Shown here: one piece after another, positions 24,630 to 32,275 of the stretch
Position numbering within the stretch: position 1 is the stretch's first letter
How the letters are laid out: each line of letters begins with the position of its first letter
From: Nostoc parmelioides FACHB-3921
Lineage (GTDB): Bacteria > Cyanobacteriota > Cyanobacteriia > Cyanobacteriales > Nostocaceae
Assembly (NCBI RefSeq): GCF_014696625.1
Contig: NZ_JACJQL010000052.1
Coordinates: 1 to 40,886, forward strand
DNA length: 40,886 bases
Reading direction: 5' to 3'
Program-made: the position numbers and the translations under genes
The notes under the pieces: model-generated
Database searches by the model: none
What the model was told of the DNA's origin: nothing
Seen by the model: only the letters and a program-made list of their open reading frames with translations

Positions 24630-25445
24630 ATGAAGTCTTATTTAGCTGCTGCTATTCAAATGACCAGTGTGCCTGATTTACACAAGAATTTGGCACAAGC
24701 AGAAGAATTAATTGATCTGGCGGTGCGTCGGGGTGCTGAGTTAGTGGGTTTGCCAGAAAATTTTTCTTTTATGGGTGAGGAACAGGATAAACTGGCTCAA
24801 GCAGAGGCGATCGCTCGTGAAAGTGAGATTTTTATTAAAACGATGGCGCAGCGCTACCAAGTTACTCTTTTGGGTGGTAGTTTCCCCGTACCGGTGAGTG
24901 ATACAGGTAGAGTCTATAACACCACTATTCTCGTCAGTCCCAGTGGTGAAGAACTTACTCGCTACAATAAAGTACACCTTTTTGATGTCAATGTTCCTGA
25001 CGGTAACACTTACCGCGAATCTAGTACTGTTGTCGCCGGTCAGCAATTACCCCCTGTCCATTTCTCAGAACATTTAGGCAATATCGGCGTTTCTATTTGC
25101 TACGATGTTCGCTTCCCAGAACTTTATCGCCATCTCTCAGACAAGGGAACAGATATAATTTTTATACCTGCTGCTTTCACTGCTTTTACGGGCAAAGACC
25201 ACTGGCAAGTTTTGCTACAAGCCAGAGCCATTGAAAATACTGCCTACGTAATCGCACCTGCTCAAACAGGTAATAACTACGGTCGCCGCCTCACCCACGG
25301 ACACGCCGTCATTATCGACCCCTGGGGAACAATTTTAGCTGATGCCGGGGATAAACCAGGAATTGCGATCGCAGAAATCAATCCTTCACGCCTAGAGCAA
25401 GTCCGCCGCCAAATGCCTTCCTTGCAACACCGTGTATTTAGTTAA
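24630..25445 (+). CDS. Carbon-nitrogen hydrolase, Nit1/deaminated-glutathione amidase type
   Basis: 271 residues. The nitrilase catalytic triad is complete: Glu43 (LPENFSF), Lys114 (RYNKVHLFDV) and Cys157 (SICYDVRFPELYR). The sequence around these residues and the HGHAVIIDPWG block fit the Nit1 branch, whose members hydrolyse deaminated glutathione as a repair reaction. That substrate is inferred from the subfamily. It is cytoplasmic, without a signal peptide. It stands alone between two repeat arrays. Confidence 0.88.
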   Translation: MKSYLAAAIQMTSVPDLHKNLAQAEELIDLAVRRGAELVGLPENFSFMGEEQDKLAQAEAIARESEIFIKTMAQRYQVTLLGGSFPVPVSDTGRVYNTTILVSPSGEELTRYNKVHLFDVNVPDGNTYRESSTVVAGQQLPPVHFSEHLGNIGVSICYDVRFPELYRHLSDKGTDIIFIPAAFTAFTGKDHWQVLLQARAIENTAYVIAPAQTGNNYGRRLTHGHAVIIDPWGTILADAGDKPGIAIAEINPSRLEQVRRQMPSLQHRVFS

Positions 25446-25474
25446 TTTTAGAGGCGAGGGGTGAGAGGCTTTAA

Positions 25475-25516
25475 CAATTCAAAATTCAAAATTCAAAATT
25501 CAAAATTCAAAATAAA
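25475..25516. repeat. LTRR heptamer array (TTCAAAA)
   Basis: Five tandem TTCAAAA heptamers directly after the amidohydrolase gene. This is the long tandemly repeated repetitive type of Nostoc/Anabaena genomes. It is non-coding, although an open frame passes through it. Confidence 0.88.
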
Positions 25517-25547
25517 TTATCCCAGTCCCCAGTCACCAATCCCAGGC

Positions 25548-25625
25548 AAAATCAAAAGGCAAAAGTCAAAAGAAAAAATCTTTTACCTTTTTACTTTTTA
25601 CTTGTTTGTCCCCAATCCCCAGTAC
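25548..25625 (+). repeat. AAAAGTA-heptamer composite repeat, copy B
   Basis: AAAAGTCAAAAGAAAAAATC is followed by TTTTACC/TTTTTAC heptamers and then GTCCCCAATCCCC. It is nearly the same as the copies at 15570-15665 (inverted) and 32196-32275. It abuts the 3' end of the HMA_2 gene. Confidence 0.75.
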
Positions 25626-26213
25626 CTATTCCCCAGTTTCAGTACTGGGTTTTTGTGGTGTAATTCCATGCAGTTTTATAAAACTATCGAAAGAGTACCA
25701 AGCCAACACATACCAGGGGATAATTTCAAATTGCAAACCTTTAATAATTAGCTGTCTCACAGCCAGAATACTAAGTCCCAAGGGGAAAAGGAAACGAATA
25801 TCAACAACGCCATCGGTTGCTTGTCTGACTCGTTTATTCAAATCTACAACGGCACTGGATACCGTCGTCGCTGCTTCGGTGCTACCTTGGGTAATTTCGC
25901 CAAAAATAATTCCTAAATCTTTCAATGTCGCCAAGACATCATCTAAGGTGCCATTTTTCTCACTATATTTAATGACAATACTGCCATGATCAACATTAGT
26001 CCGCACCTGGTCAATATGAGCTTGTGCATCTAGTTTATTAGCAATATGTTCCATTGTTTCTGGTTGACGGTGACAGTGAGCAATTCTCAACCTTAATCTT
26101 CCTGGGGTATCACTAATAATTTTTGTAGATATAGGTAAGGATGGCGTATTGAAGTTAATTTTCTGTTTAACTTTTGGCATTTTCGTGAGATTACCATGAC
26201 TATTTGTCAACAT
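25626..26213 (-). CDS. HMA_2-like domain protein with C-terminal hydrophobic region
   Basis: 195 residues. The start at 26213 has GGAGGG 6 bp upstream. Residues about 30-95 form a heavy-metal-associated-like fold with the pattern DTPGRLRLRIAH, then VRTNVDHGSIVIKY; there is no CxxC, so it is of the HMA_2 type and not a classical copper-binding HMA domain. Residues about 135-180 (FLFPLGLSILAVRQLIIKGL, IIPWYVLAWYSFDSF) are likely one or two membrane helices. It is the last gene of a five-gene same-strand cluster with a P-type ATPase. I infer a membrane-bound partner of that ATPase. Confidence 0.78.
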   Translation of the reverse strand: MLTNSHGNLTKMPKVKQKINFNTPSLPISTKIISDTPGRLRLRIAHCHRQPETMEHIANKLDAQAHIDQVRTNVDHGSIVIKYSEKNGTLDDVLATLKDLGIIFGEITQGSTEAATTVSSAVVDLNKRVRQATDGVVDIRFLFPLGLSILAVRQLIIKGLQFEIIPWYVLAWYSFDSFIKLHGITPQKPSTETGE

Positions 26214-26625
26214 GAGCCACCCTCCAAACTGATACTTTGGTTTATTAATTAGTTATCCAAAATGTAGGGTGCGTCAGTGCAAGAAAACCTAGCTGCACCG
26301 AAAAATATTCATACTGACGTACCCTACTAACCTATAAAACTAGTGCTTGAATAGCAAATTTCTCAAATAGAACTATATTGATGAAAGTAATTATTAGTAG
26401 TGTTGCTTCAGCAATCATCAAATATCAACGTAGATAGGTATTGCTTACCATATCCGTTTTGTGGTGGGCATTGCCCATACTAATCAGGTTCCGCCAATAA
26501 TAATTAGATATTAAAGAATTTCATCGGCGGTTAATTAGCGAGGAAATTTTAGAGATGGGTAATTTTCCCATCTCATCAATATCTAGATAAATCAAATCGC
26601 TTCTATAGAAACGAAATTGACTAAC
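26214..26625. other. Intergenic region inside the HMA/P-ATPase cluster
   Basis: About 410 bp between DUF5132 and the last HMA_2 gene, on the same strand. It holds one long inverted repeat (26264-26327) and no ORF that I trust. Because of this gap the last gene may have its own promoter. Confidence 0.5.
26264..26327. repeat. Inverted repeat GTAGGGTGCGTCAGT
   Basis: GTAGGGTGCGTCAGT (26264-26278) pairs with ACTGACGTACCCTAC (26313-26327), with one mismatch and a 34-base centre. The GTAGGGTGCGT end is typical of dispersed small palindromic elements in cyanobacteria. Confidence 0.7.
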
Positions 26626-26928
26626 CTATACACCATTATCAGAGGAACTATCAATAGTGCTAGCAGCCTCAAATGCAGGTGTTTCCTTATCTTCTGCTAG
26701 TTCAGCTTTAGCTTCAGCTACGATATCTTCCCAGGTTTCACCCAGTTCTGCAAAAGCTCCCTTGCTCTTTTCATAAGCAACAAGACTGCCTTTGATGATT
26801 GATTTGGCGATGGGTTTACCAATACCTGCAACAACTGGGATGAGAACAGGAGCTAACAGCACTGCGCCAATACCTGCAATCAGTCCAGGTGCGCCGGCTT
26901 CTTCAACTAAATCAGTGATTTTAGGCAT
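26626..26928 (-). CDS. DUF5132 small membrane protein (PacL-like architecture)
   Basis: 100 residues; the start has GGAGG 8-9 bp upstream. Residues about 13-42 form a Gly/Ala/Pro/Val-rich hydrophobic helix (APGLIAGIGAVLLAPVLIPV) with glycine-zipper spacing. Residues about 50-82 are helical and Glu/Ala-rich (AFAELGETWEDIVAEAKAEL). The tail is acidic/Ser-rich and lacks His or Cys. The gene follows the P-type ATPase with a 74-bp gap. Mycobacterial PacL proteins (DUF1490) have a similar plan, a small membrane helix plus Glu/Ala-rich segment beside a P-ATPase, and act as scaffolds or chaperones. The likeness is architectural only; I make no homology claim. Confidence 0.75.
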   Translation of the reverse strand: MPKITDLVEEAGAPGLIAGIGAVLLAPVLIPVVAGIGKPIAKSIIKGSLVAYEKSKGAFAELGETWEDIVAEAKAELAEDKETPAFEAASTIDSSSDNGV

Positions 26929-27002
26929 GATTAATTCCTCCAGTAATTTGTTTGAAAATTTGTATGAAAGCTATCTAGGCTAACCTATCTAGATTAGTCA
27001 TT

Positions 27003-29315
27003 TCATCTCTCTGCTGGGAGAGCTTTTTTTGGGGATTGCTTGAGGATGGGGCGTAAACCGTTCACTCCAGCAACTATTGTTGAGCCATTGTTGACTACTG
27101 TGGCTGCTAATGGGTTTAGACCGAACAACACCGCTACCAATAAGGCTCCCAAGTTGGGAATAGCGACGATGCCGGTGTTTTGTCGAATCAAACTCTTAGC
27201 TTGACGAGCGATCGCAATTGCTTCTAATAATCCATGTAGGTCATTCTGCATTAGCACCACATCGGCTGTTTCACGGGCGATTTCCGAACCGTGGGCAAAG
27301 GACACAGAAACATCAGCGTAGGCTAAAGCTGGCGAATCGTTGATCCCATCCCCAACAAATGCAACTGTCTTACCTTGTTCGTGCAGTCCACGGACTACCG
27401 TTGCTTTTTGTTCGGGAAAAGCTTCTGCATGGGTATGCGCTGGGGCAATTCCCAATTCTGCCGCCACAGTCGTGGCTGTGCGCTTGTTATCGCCGGTGAG
27501 CATATGGACTTCCACACCTTCTACCGTCATGAGTTGGGAAATTACTTCTCGACTCTCAGGGCGGAGAATATCACTATATCTTATTTTACCTTGAAGTTGC
27601 CCGTTACTGGCGACATAAATCACTGATGTGGCTTTGTGTCCATTGCCGTTGAGGGCTGCCATATCAACGCCTTCCTGACGTAAAAAGCGCTCACTACCGA
27701 CGTAAACAGTCTCACCGTCAATTTCTGCCTTCACACCCAAACCGAGTTTATAATCCCATTTGCTGCGGCTGGGGATCGCTACTTGTTGGGCTTCTGCATA
27801 GCGGACTATAGCTTCGGCTACTGGGTGGGTTAAACGCTGTTCGGCGGCGGCGGCGATCGCTAATATGCGATCATGGGAAACTTCAGGATTGTAACTATCA
27901 ACGCCAATTACGGCCACTTCCCCTTGGGTGAGTGTGCCTGTTTTATCAAAAACAATGGTATCAATTTCTGCTAACTGCTCTAAGGCACGACCACTGCGGA
28001 TGAGAATCCCTTGCCTTGCTGCATAGGAGAGGGCAGCTAAAACAGTTGTGGGGATAGATACGCGAATCCCTGTACATAAGTCGAGGGTAAGAATGCTGGC
28101 AACCCTGACTGGGTTACGGGTAACGGCAAATACGGCTGCCCCTAGTAACAAAGTTGGCACAACTGCAATTTCAGCAATTCTGGTTGCATGATTTTCCATC
28201 CGGGTATCGTGGACAGGGGCTTCTTCCATCAGCTTGATGCTCTGCCCCGCCCGCGTATCATTACCGATGCGTTCCGCTAGAATATATACTTGTCCTTCCC
28301 TGACCAAAGTTGAGGCAAATACAGACTGTCCCTTGTTTTTCAAAATGGGTACAGATTCACCTGTGAGTTTCTGTTCATCGAGTAAAGCCTTACCTCTGAG
28401 GATAGTCCCATCTATAGGTACTTGTTCCCCTGGATAGACAATCACAGTGTCTCCTGGTAACACTTGCTGGATGGGGATTTGGGTCTTCTCACCATCACGT
28501 TCCACCCAAGCAAATTGACCCAAGGAACCAAGAAGATCCAAGGTCTGCATTTTGGAAGAACGGGCTGTGCGATCGCGGATATTTTCACCAATTTCAATTA
28601 AACTCAACATCAGGGATGGGGTGAGAAACTGACCTTGGACTGTAGTAATGGCGATCGCAATAAAGTCCAAGAAATCTATACTTAACTTGCGTTCTTTGAC
28701 AATTCCATCTACAGCTCTTTTAAATACGGGTAAGGTTGCTAGAGCGATGGTTCCCGCCGTGAAAATTGGTGGAACCGCTACCCCTAAAGGCCCCCCCAGC
28801 ACCGCCAAACCGGTGGCTAAAACCGAAAGCTGCATTCCCGGCCAAGGCTTTTCCTCTTCTTGTGGAGATACCTTTTTGGGATTCAGCAGTACAATCCCAG
28901 GATCACTTGCAGCCACTATCAGACAATCAAGGCGCGATCGCATCTTGGCATCAGTTACAGCACTGGCTTTATAGTTAACAACTAAAGATGCGGCGGCTGG
29001 CTTAATTTTGACAGTTGTCACCAGGGGATCAGCTTCCAGCAAAGTTTGTAACCGTTGTCCATAGTCTTTATCGTTGCGTAAGCGAGGTACACGCAACCTC
29101 AACCTACCCTGAATTGCATGGACAACACTATAAGTGACATGGGGAGTTTTCTTAGAGGATTGTACTTGAGCAGAAGTTAACGCTACTCTGCCGTTTTGTT
29201 CCCCTACTGTCTTATAAGGTAGGGAAGTTATGGATGCTTCCCCACTCTTTTCTGCCAATGTCACATAAGACTCTTGCACAGGAAGCGACGCTAGTTGAAC
29301 TGTCATTTTTGCCAT
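27003..29315 (-). CDS. P1B-type metal-transporting ATPase with N-terminal HMA_2 domain
   Basis: 770 residues. An HMA_2-like domain (HAIQGRLRLRVPR, Gly70/Arg71) precedes the membrane part. P-type motifs are all present: TGES 318-321, phosphorylated Asp457 in DKTGTLT, the HP motif of P1B enzymes (LTHPVAEAIV), MLTGDNKRTA and GDGINDSPAL. So it should be a working ATP-driven pump, probably an exporter. The ion-binding helix reads TLDLCTGIRVSIP; Cys414 is in the place of the second Cys of CPC, and the first Cys and Pro are Asp and Leu. The metal therefore cannot be assigned. It is the third gene of the cluster, with two HMA_2 proteins upstream and DUF5132 downstream. Confidence 0.92.
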   Translation of the reverse strand: MAKMTVQLASLPVQESYVTLAEKSGEASITSLPYKTVGEQNGRVALTSAQVQSSKKTPHVTYSVVHAIQGRLRLRVPRLRNDKDYGQRLQTLLEADPLVTTVKIKPAAASLVVNYKASAVTDAKMRSRLDCLIVAASDPGIVLLNPKKVSPQEEEKPWPGMQLSVLATGLAVLGGPLGVAVPPIFTAGTIALATLPVFKRAVDGIVKERKLSIDFLDFIAIAITTVQGQFLTPSLMLSLIEIGENIRDRTARSSKMQTLDLLGSLGQFAWVERDGEKTQIPIQQVLPGDTVIVYPGEQVPIDGTILRGKALLDEQKLTGESVPILKNKGQSVFASTLVREGQVYILAERIGNDTRAGQSIKLMEEAPVHDTRMENHATRIAEIAVVPTLLLGAAVFAVTRNPVRVASILTLDLCTGIRVSIPTTVLAALSYAARQGILIRSGRALEQLAEIDTIVFDKTGTLTQGEVAVIGVDSYNPEVSHDRILAIAAAAEQRLTHPVAEAIVRYAEAQQVAIPSRSKWDYKLGLGVKAEIDGETVYVGSERFLRQEGVDMAALNGNGHKATSVIYVASNGQLQGKIRYSDILRPESREVISQLMTVEGVEVHMLTGDNKRTATTVAAELGIAPAHTHAEAFPEQKATVVRGLHEQGKTVAFVGDGINDSPALAYADVSVSFAHGSEIARETADVVLMQNDLHGLLEAIAIARQAKSLIRQNTGIVAIPNLGALLVAVLFGLNPLAATVVNNGSTIVAGVNGLRPILKQSPKKALPAER

Positions 29316-29421
29316 TTCTTAAATCTCAAAATATGTTGGATAAGCTTGTTTTTTGGAAACTGCTGGGGAGGAGGACAGATGCACATCTAGCCTCTGACCT
29401 TGAGAGAATGCAGACTTGCTT

Positions 29422-30129
29422 TTATACACGACTGGATATCTTGGCAGTTGCCGCAGATTGAATCAGACTGGAAAAGTGTGATACTGCTACTGCGAAAATA
29501 CTTTGCAATTGCTGTTTTGGCCTTTGTACTTTTCCCGGTTTGTAAATAATCACAACAGAAGCAGCCTCCCGATTAATTCGCTCACTGATCACTACTGGGT
29601 CTGATTGGAGTAAAGCTTCTAAACGTTGCACATAGGCTGGATCTGTAGCGACTTGCGGGACATGAAACCGCACTCGTCCAGGAATCGCATGAACGACGCT
29701 ATGAGCTACTTTTATCGGTTGCTCAGTTGGTTGTGAATGAGTGACAGACTGAGGTGGAGGAGATGAAGTTACTGGTTCTATGACTGGTGATTTAGGCGTT
29801 AATTCTGTATCATCGGTCATATCAGCAGCCTGGATTAGACCAGCTAGATGCTCTCGCATCTCCACATCAGACATTAGTCCAGACTGATAAGCAATTACTA
29901 CAGACCCTGTAGCGAGATTCACTTCCTCTGTAGTAATCCCAGCTTCCTGGTTCAATAACTTTTGTAGGTGTTGCAAGTAGTTTGCATCTTCACTAATTCG
30001 TGGGATACAAAATACTACTTGTCCGGGCAGGGCGTAGGTAATACTATAAGATACTTTTATGTGATGTGTGCAATTGTGGCGCGGCGGTCGCGGGACAGCA
30101 TCTGATGATGAGGATGCAGAATCATCCAT
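29422..30129 (-). CDS. Tandem HMA_2-like domain protein
   Basis: 235 residues, with GGAGG 8 bp before the ATG. It has two HMA_2-like domains: residues 24-84 (YALPGQVVFCIPR ... TGSVVIAYQSG) and 138-198 (HAIPGRVRFHVPQ ... ASVVIIYKPG), joined by a Pro/Thr-rich linker. Neither has CxxC; a single Cys41 lies in the first. The second closely resembles the domain in the ATPase next door, pointing to duplication within the cluster. There is no clear membrane helix, so it may be cytoplasmic, bound to the ATPase. It lies 106 bp upstream of the ATPase gene on the same strand. Confidence 0.75.
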   Translation of the reverse strand: MDDSASSSSDAVPRPPRHNCTHHIKVSYSITYALPGQVVFCIPRISEDANYLQHLQKLLNQEAGITTEEVNLATGSVVIAYQSGLMSDVEMREHLAGLIQAADMTDDTELTPKSPVIEPVTSSPPPQSVTHSQPTEQPIKVAHSVVHAIPGRVRFHVPQVATDPAYVQRLEALLQSDPVVISERINREAASVVIIYKPGKVQRPKQQLQSIFAVAVSHFSSLIQSAATAKISSRV

Positions 30130-30164
30130 TTTGATTCCTCCATTGTTCCTGACTTGGGAACGTT

Positions 30165-31322
30165 CTACAACGGCAAGTTAGCTATAAAGTTTAAAGAATA
30201 GGATAATGCGGCAGGCTTCATATCAACCCATAAATTAGAAACATTTAGGGTTTGGTCTGCGCTGGGGGATAATTCTATTTTTGTTGGCTGAGTTGGCTGA
30301 CTAACTGCTTCTGCTACCAACGTTGGTGAAGTTGTACTCAATTTTTCTATGGCTATATCTGTGGATTGATTGATTTTTGTTGTGGCTTGTGTAGGCGGGG
30401 TTGTCTGCAAGGCTAACTCCATCAGACTCACCCAATGAGATGTAGCTACTTTGCCACCTTGATAGGCGATCGCCAAAGACGCTGCATCGCCATTTATCCG
30501 CACGTTGCTAACCAAAGGATCAGCTTTTAATAGCTTTTCTAGACGCTTTGCATAGGCGCGATCGCTAGCTATTTGAGGTATGTGGAACCTAATCCTACCA
30601 TGAATTTCATGGACAATACTATAAATTACTTTCGCAGACTTAATTGTTGTCTTAGTAATTTTATTTCCTGCGGTTGCTGGCTTGCTTTCTTCAGTTATGA
30701 TAACAGCTTTTGCCGACTCTTTGACTGCATCTGATCCCTTAATTTGGGGTTCTAGATAGTCAATTACTAGCCGAGTTGCATCTGCCGTAATCATATAGAT
30801 GGGAATCGCTGCTAAACCACTGACTCCTAAACCTCCTGTCACCGCCAAACCTGTCATTAAGGGAATAAACGAGACAGTCTGCTCTTTCCAAAAATCAATA
30901 GATTTCCAAGGAGCAAAGGGGTCTGATAAAGGTGAATTTGGCGATGTTTGAATATTAAGTTGTTGCAAAATACCCAACATCTGCGGTAGTGACAGTTGAT
31001 GTTCATCAAAGATGACTACCATGCTACTGGTTTGCTCATTGGCAGCAACTTCTCTGATGCCTTTATACTGCTTTAAGTGTTGGGTTATCGTCTTGACGTT
31101 GGCGCTAAAACTACCATCAGTCGCCTTGATCCGTATGCGTCCATTCGTTGCGTGTACAACCTGCATACCAGTAGCAGAAAGTTGCAATTGGGGATATTCT
31201 CCCAATCTACTGCTATTCGTATTCACTTTTACTTCATCGCTTTGACGCTGATTAAAAGTTAAGTCAGAAGGTATGGTTAGATGCGGACTTAACTCTACAC
31301 GACTACTAATAGTTTTTGCCAT
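30165..31322 (-). CDS. HMA_2 - membrane segment - HMA_2 protein
   Basis: 385 residues. First HMA_2-like domain at 53-105 (HATNGRIRIKATDG); hydrophobic, glycine-rich segment at about 152-180 (FIPLMTGLAVTGGLGVSGLA); second HMA_2-like domain at 232-290 (HEIHGRIRFHIPQ); then a low-complexity Thr/Pro/Gln tail and a weakly hydrophobic end. No CxxC is present. It is probably anchored in the cytoplasmic membrane beside the ATPase. First gene of the five-gene cluster, only 35 bp before the next gene, so these two are very likely co-transcribed. The exact role is unknown. Confidence 0.75.
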   Translation of the reverse strand: MAKTISSRVELSPHLTIPSDLTFNQRQSDEVKVNTNSSRLGEYPQLQLSATGMQVVHATNGRIRIKATDGSFSANVKTITQHLKQYKGIREVAANEQTSSMVVIFDEHQLSLPQMLGILQQLNIQTSPNSPLSDPFAPWKSIDFWKEQTVSFIPLMTGLAVTGGLGVSGLAAIPIYMITADATRLVIDYLEPQIKGSDAVKESAKAVIITEESKPATAGNKITKTTIKSAKVIYSIVHEIHGRIRFHIPQIASDRAYAKRLEKLLKADPLVSNVRINGDAASLAIAYQGGKVATSHWVSLMELALQTTPPTQATTKINQSTDIAIEKLSTTSPTLVAEAVSQPTQPTKIELSPSADQTLNVSNLWVDMKPAALSYSLNFIANLPL

Positions 31323-31413
31323 TTACTCGATAGCTACACCCGGCTTTCTAGGTTAACAATAGGTTAAGTATACATTAAAAAAACTTGTTGGTTCTCATTC
31401 TTAAGAAGAATTT

Positions 31414-31953
31414 TTATTTTGTATCTTTCACTACTAATTTTTGGTACTCTTCCTCCGTAATTATATTTAAATTACTTTCCACGCGGTCTATAAACAGTAC
31501 ACCATCTAAATGATCAAATTCGTGTTGAAATATACGAGCAACAAAATCAGTTAAGGTTTGTTTTTGTAAATTTCCGTAACGATCCGTGTATTCGACCTCA
31601 ATTGCTTGATAGCGAGGAACTAATCCTCTAATTCCCGGAACACTAAGACAACCTTCCCAACCTTTGACTATGTCGGTTGAGTTTCCCACTATCTTAGGGT
31701 TGATCATGGCGGTGGGTTCCATTTCTGGAGCATGAGGATATCTAGGGTTAGGACGAGAAGCGACGATAAATAAACGATAAGACTGTGCTACTTGAGGGGA
31801 TGCGATTCCCACACCATTAGCCTTGGCAACCGTGGCAATTAAGTCATCAATTAGTTGCTGTATAGTTGCATCATGAATATTTTCCACCCAAGCAGCTTTT
31901 TGGCGTAATGTGGGATTGCCTAATTGAATGATGGGGAGCAATTCGGGATTCAT
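31414..31953 (-). CDS. def: Peptide deformylase
   Basis: 179 residues. The three deformylase motifs are intact: GVGIASPQ (47-54), EGCLSVPG (100-107, Cys102 metal ligand) and QHEFDHLDG (143-151, His144 and His148 metal ligands, Glu145 catalytic). It removes the formyl group from the N-terminal Met of new proteins in the cytoplasm, using Fe or another divalent metal. The first Ala of the usual GLAAPQ is Ser, a mild variant. The ATG is preceded directly by a STRR array with no visible Shine-Dalgarno. It is 91 bp upstream of the HMA cluster on the same strand, so read-through is possible. Confidence 0.95.
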   Translation of the reverse strand: MNPELLPIIQLGNPTLRQKAAWVENIHDATIQQLIDDLIATVAKANGVGIASPQVAQSYRLFIVASRPNPRYPHAPEMEPTAMINPKIVGNSTDIVKGWEGCLSVPGIRGLVPRYQAIEVEYTDRYGNLQKQTLTDFVARIFQHEFDHLDGVLFIDRVESNLNIITEEEYQKLVVKDTK

Positions 31954-32040
31954 GTGAGGAATGGGGACTGGGGACTGAGGAATGGGGACTGGGGACTGGG
32001 GACTGGGGACTGGGGATTGGGGACTGGGGATTGGGTAATC
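31954..32040. repeat. STRR heptamer array (GGGGACT) at the def start
   Basis: About 11 tandem heptamers of GGGGACT with variants GGGGATT and GGAATGG, starting within a few bases of the def start codon. It occupies what should be the 5' untranslated region of def. The rest of the gap to 32195 holds no gene. Confidence 0.88.
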
Positions 32041-32195
32041 GGGAATTGTAATACTCTACGCTCTGATACTAAGTACATGGTAACAACTTCAGATTTTTTG
32101 GGTAGTTTTGATTAATAGTGAACTATGTTTAACTATGGATTTTTGAACCCAATCCCTAATCTCCAGTACTCGTTACTCAATTCCCCAACCCCAAT

Positions 32196-32275
32196 CCAAG
32201 GCAAAAGAAAAAATCTTTTACCTTTTACCTTTTTACTTTTTACTTTTTACTTTTTACTTTTTTGTCCCCAATCCC
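32196..32275 (+). repeat. AAAAGTA-heptamer composite repeat, copy C
   Basis: GGCAAAAGAAAAAATC is followed by at least six TTTTTAC/TTTTACC heptamers and GTCCCCAATCCC. It is the third copy of the composite at 15570 and 25548 and runs right up to the stop codon of the protease gene. Confidence 0.75.
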
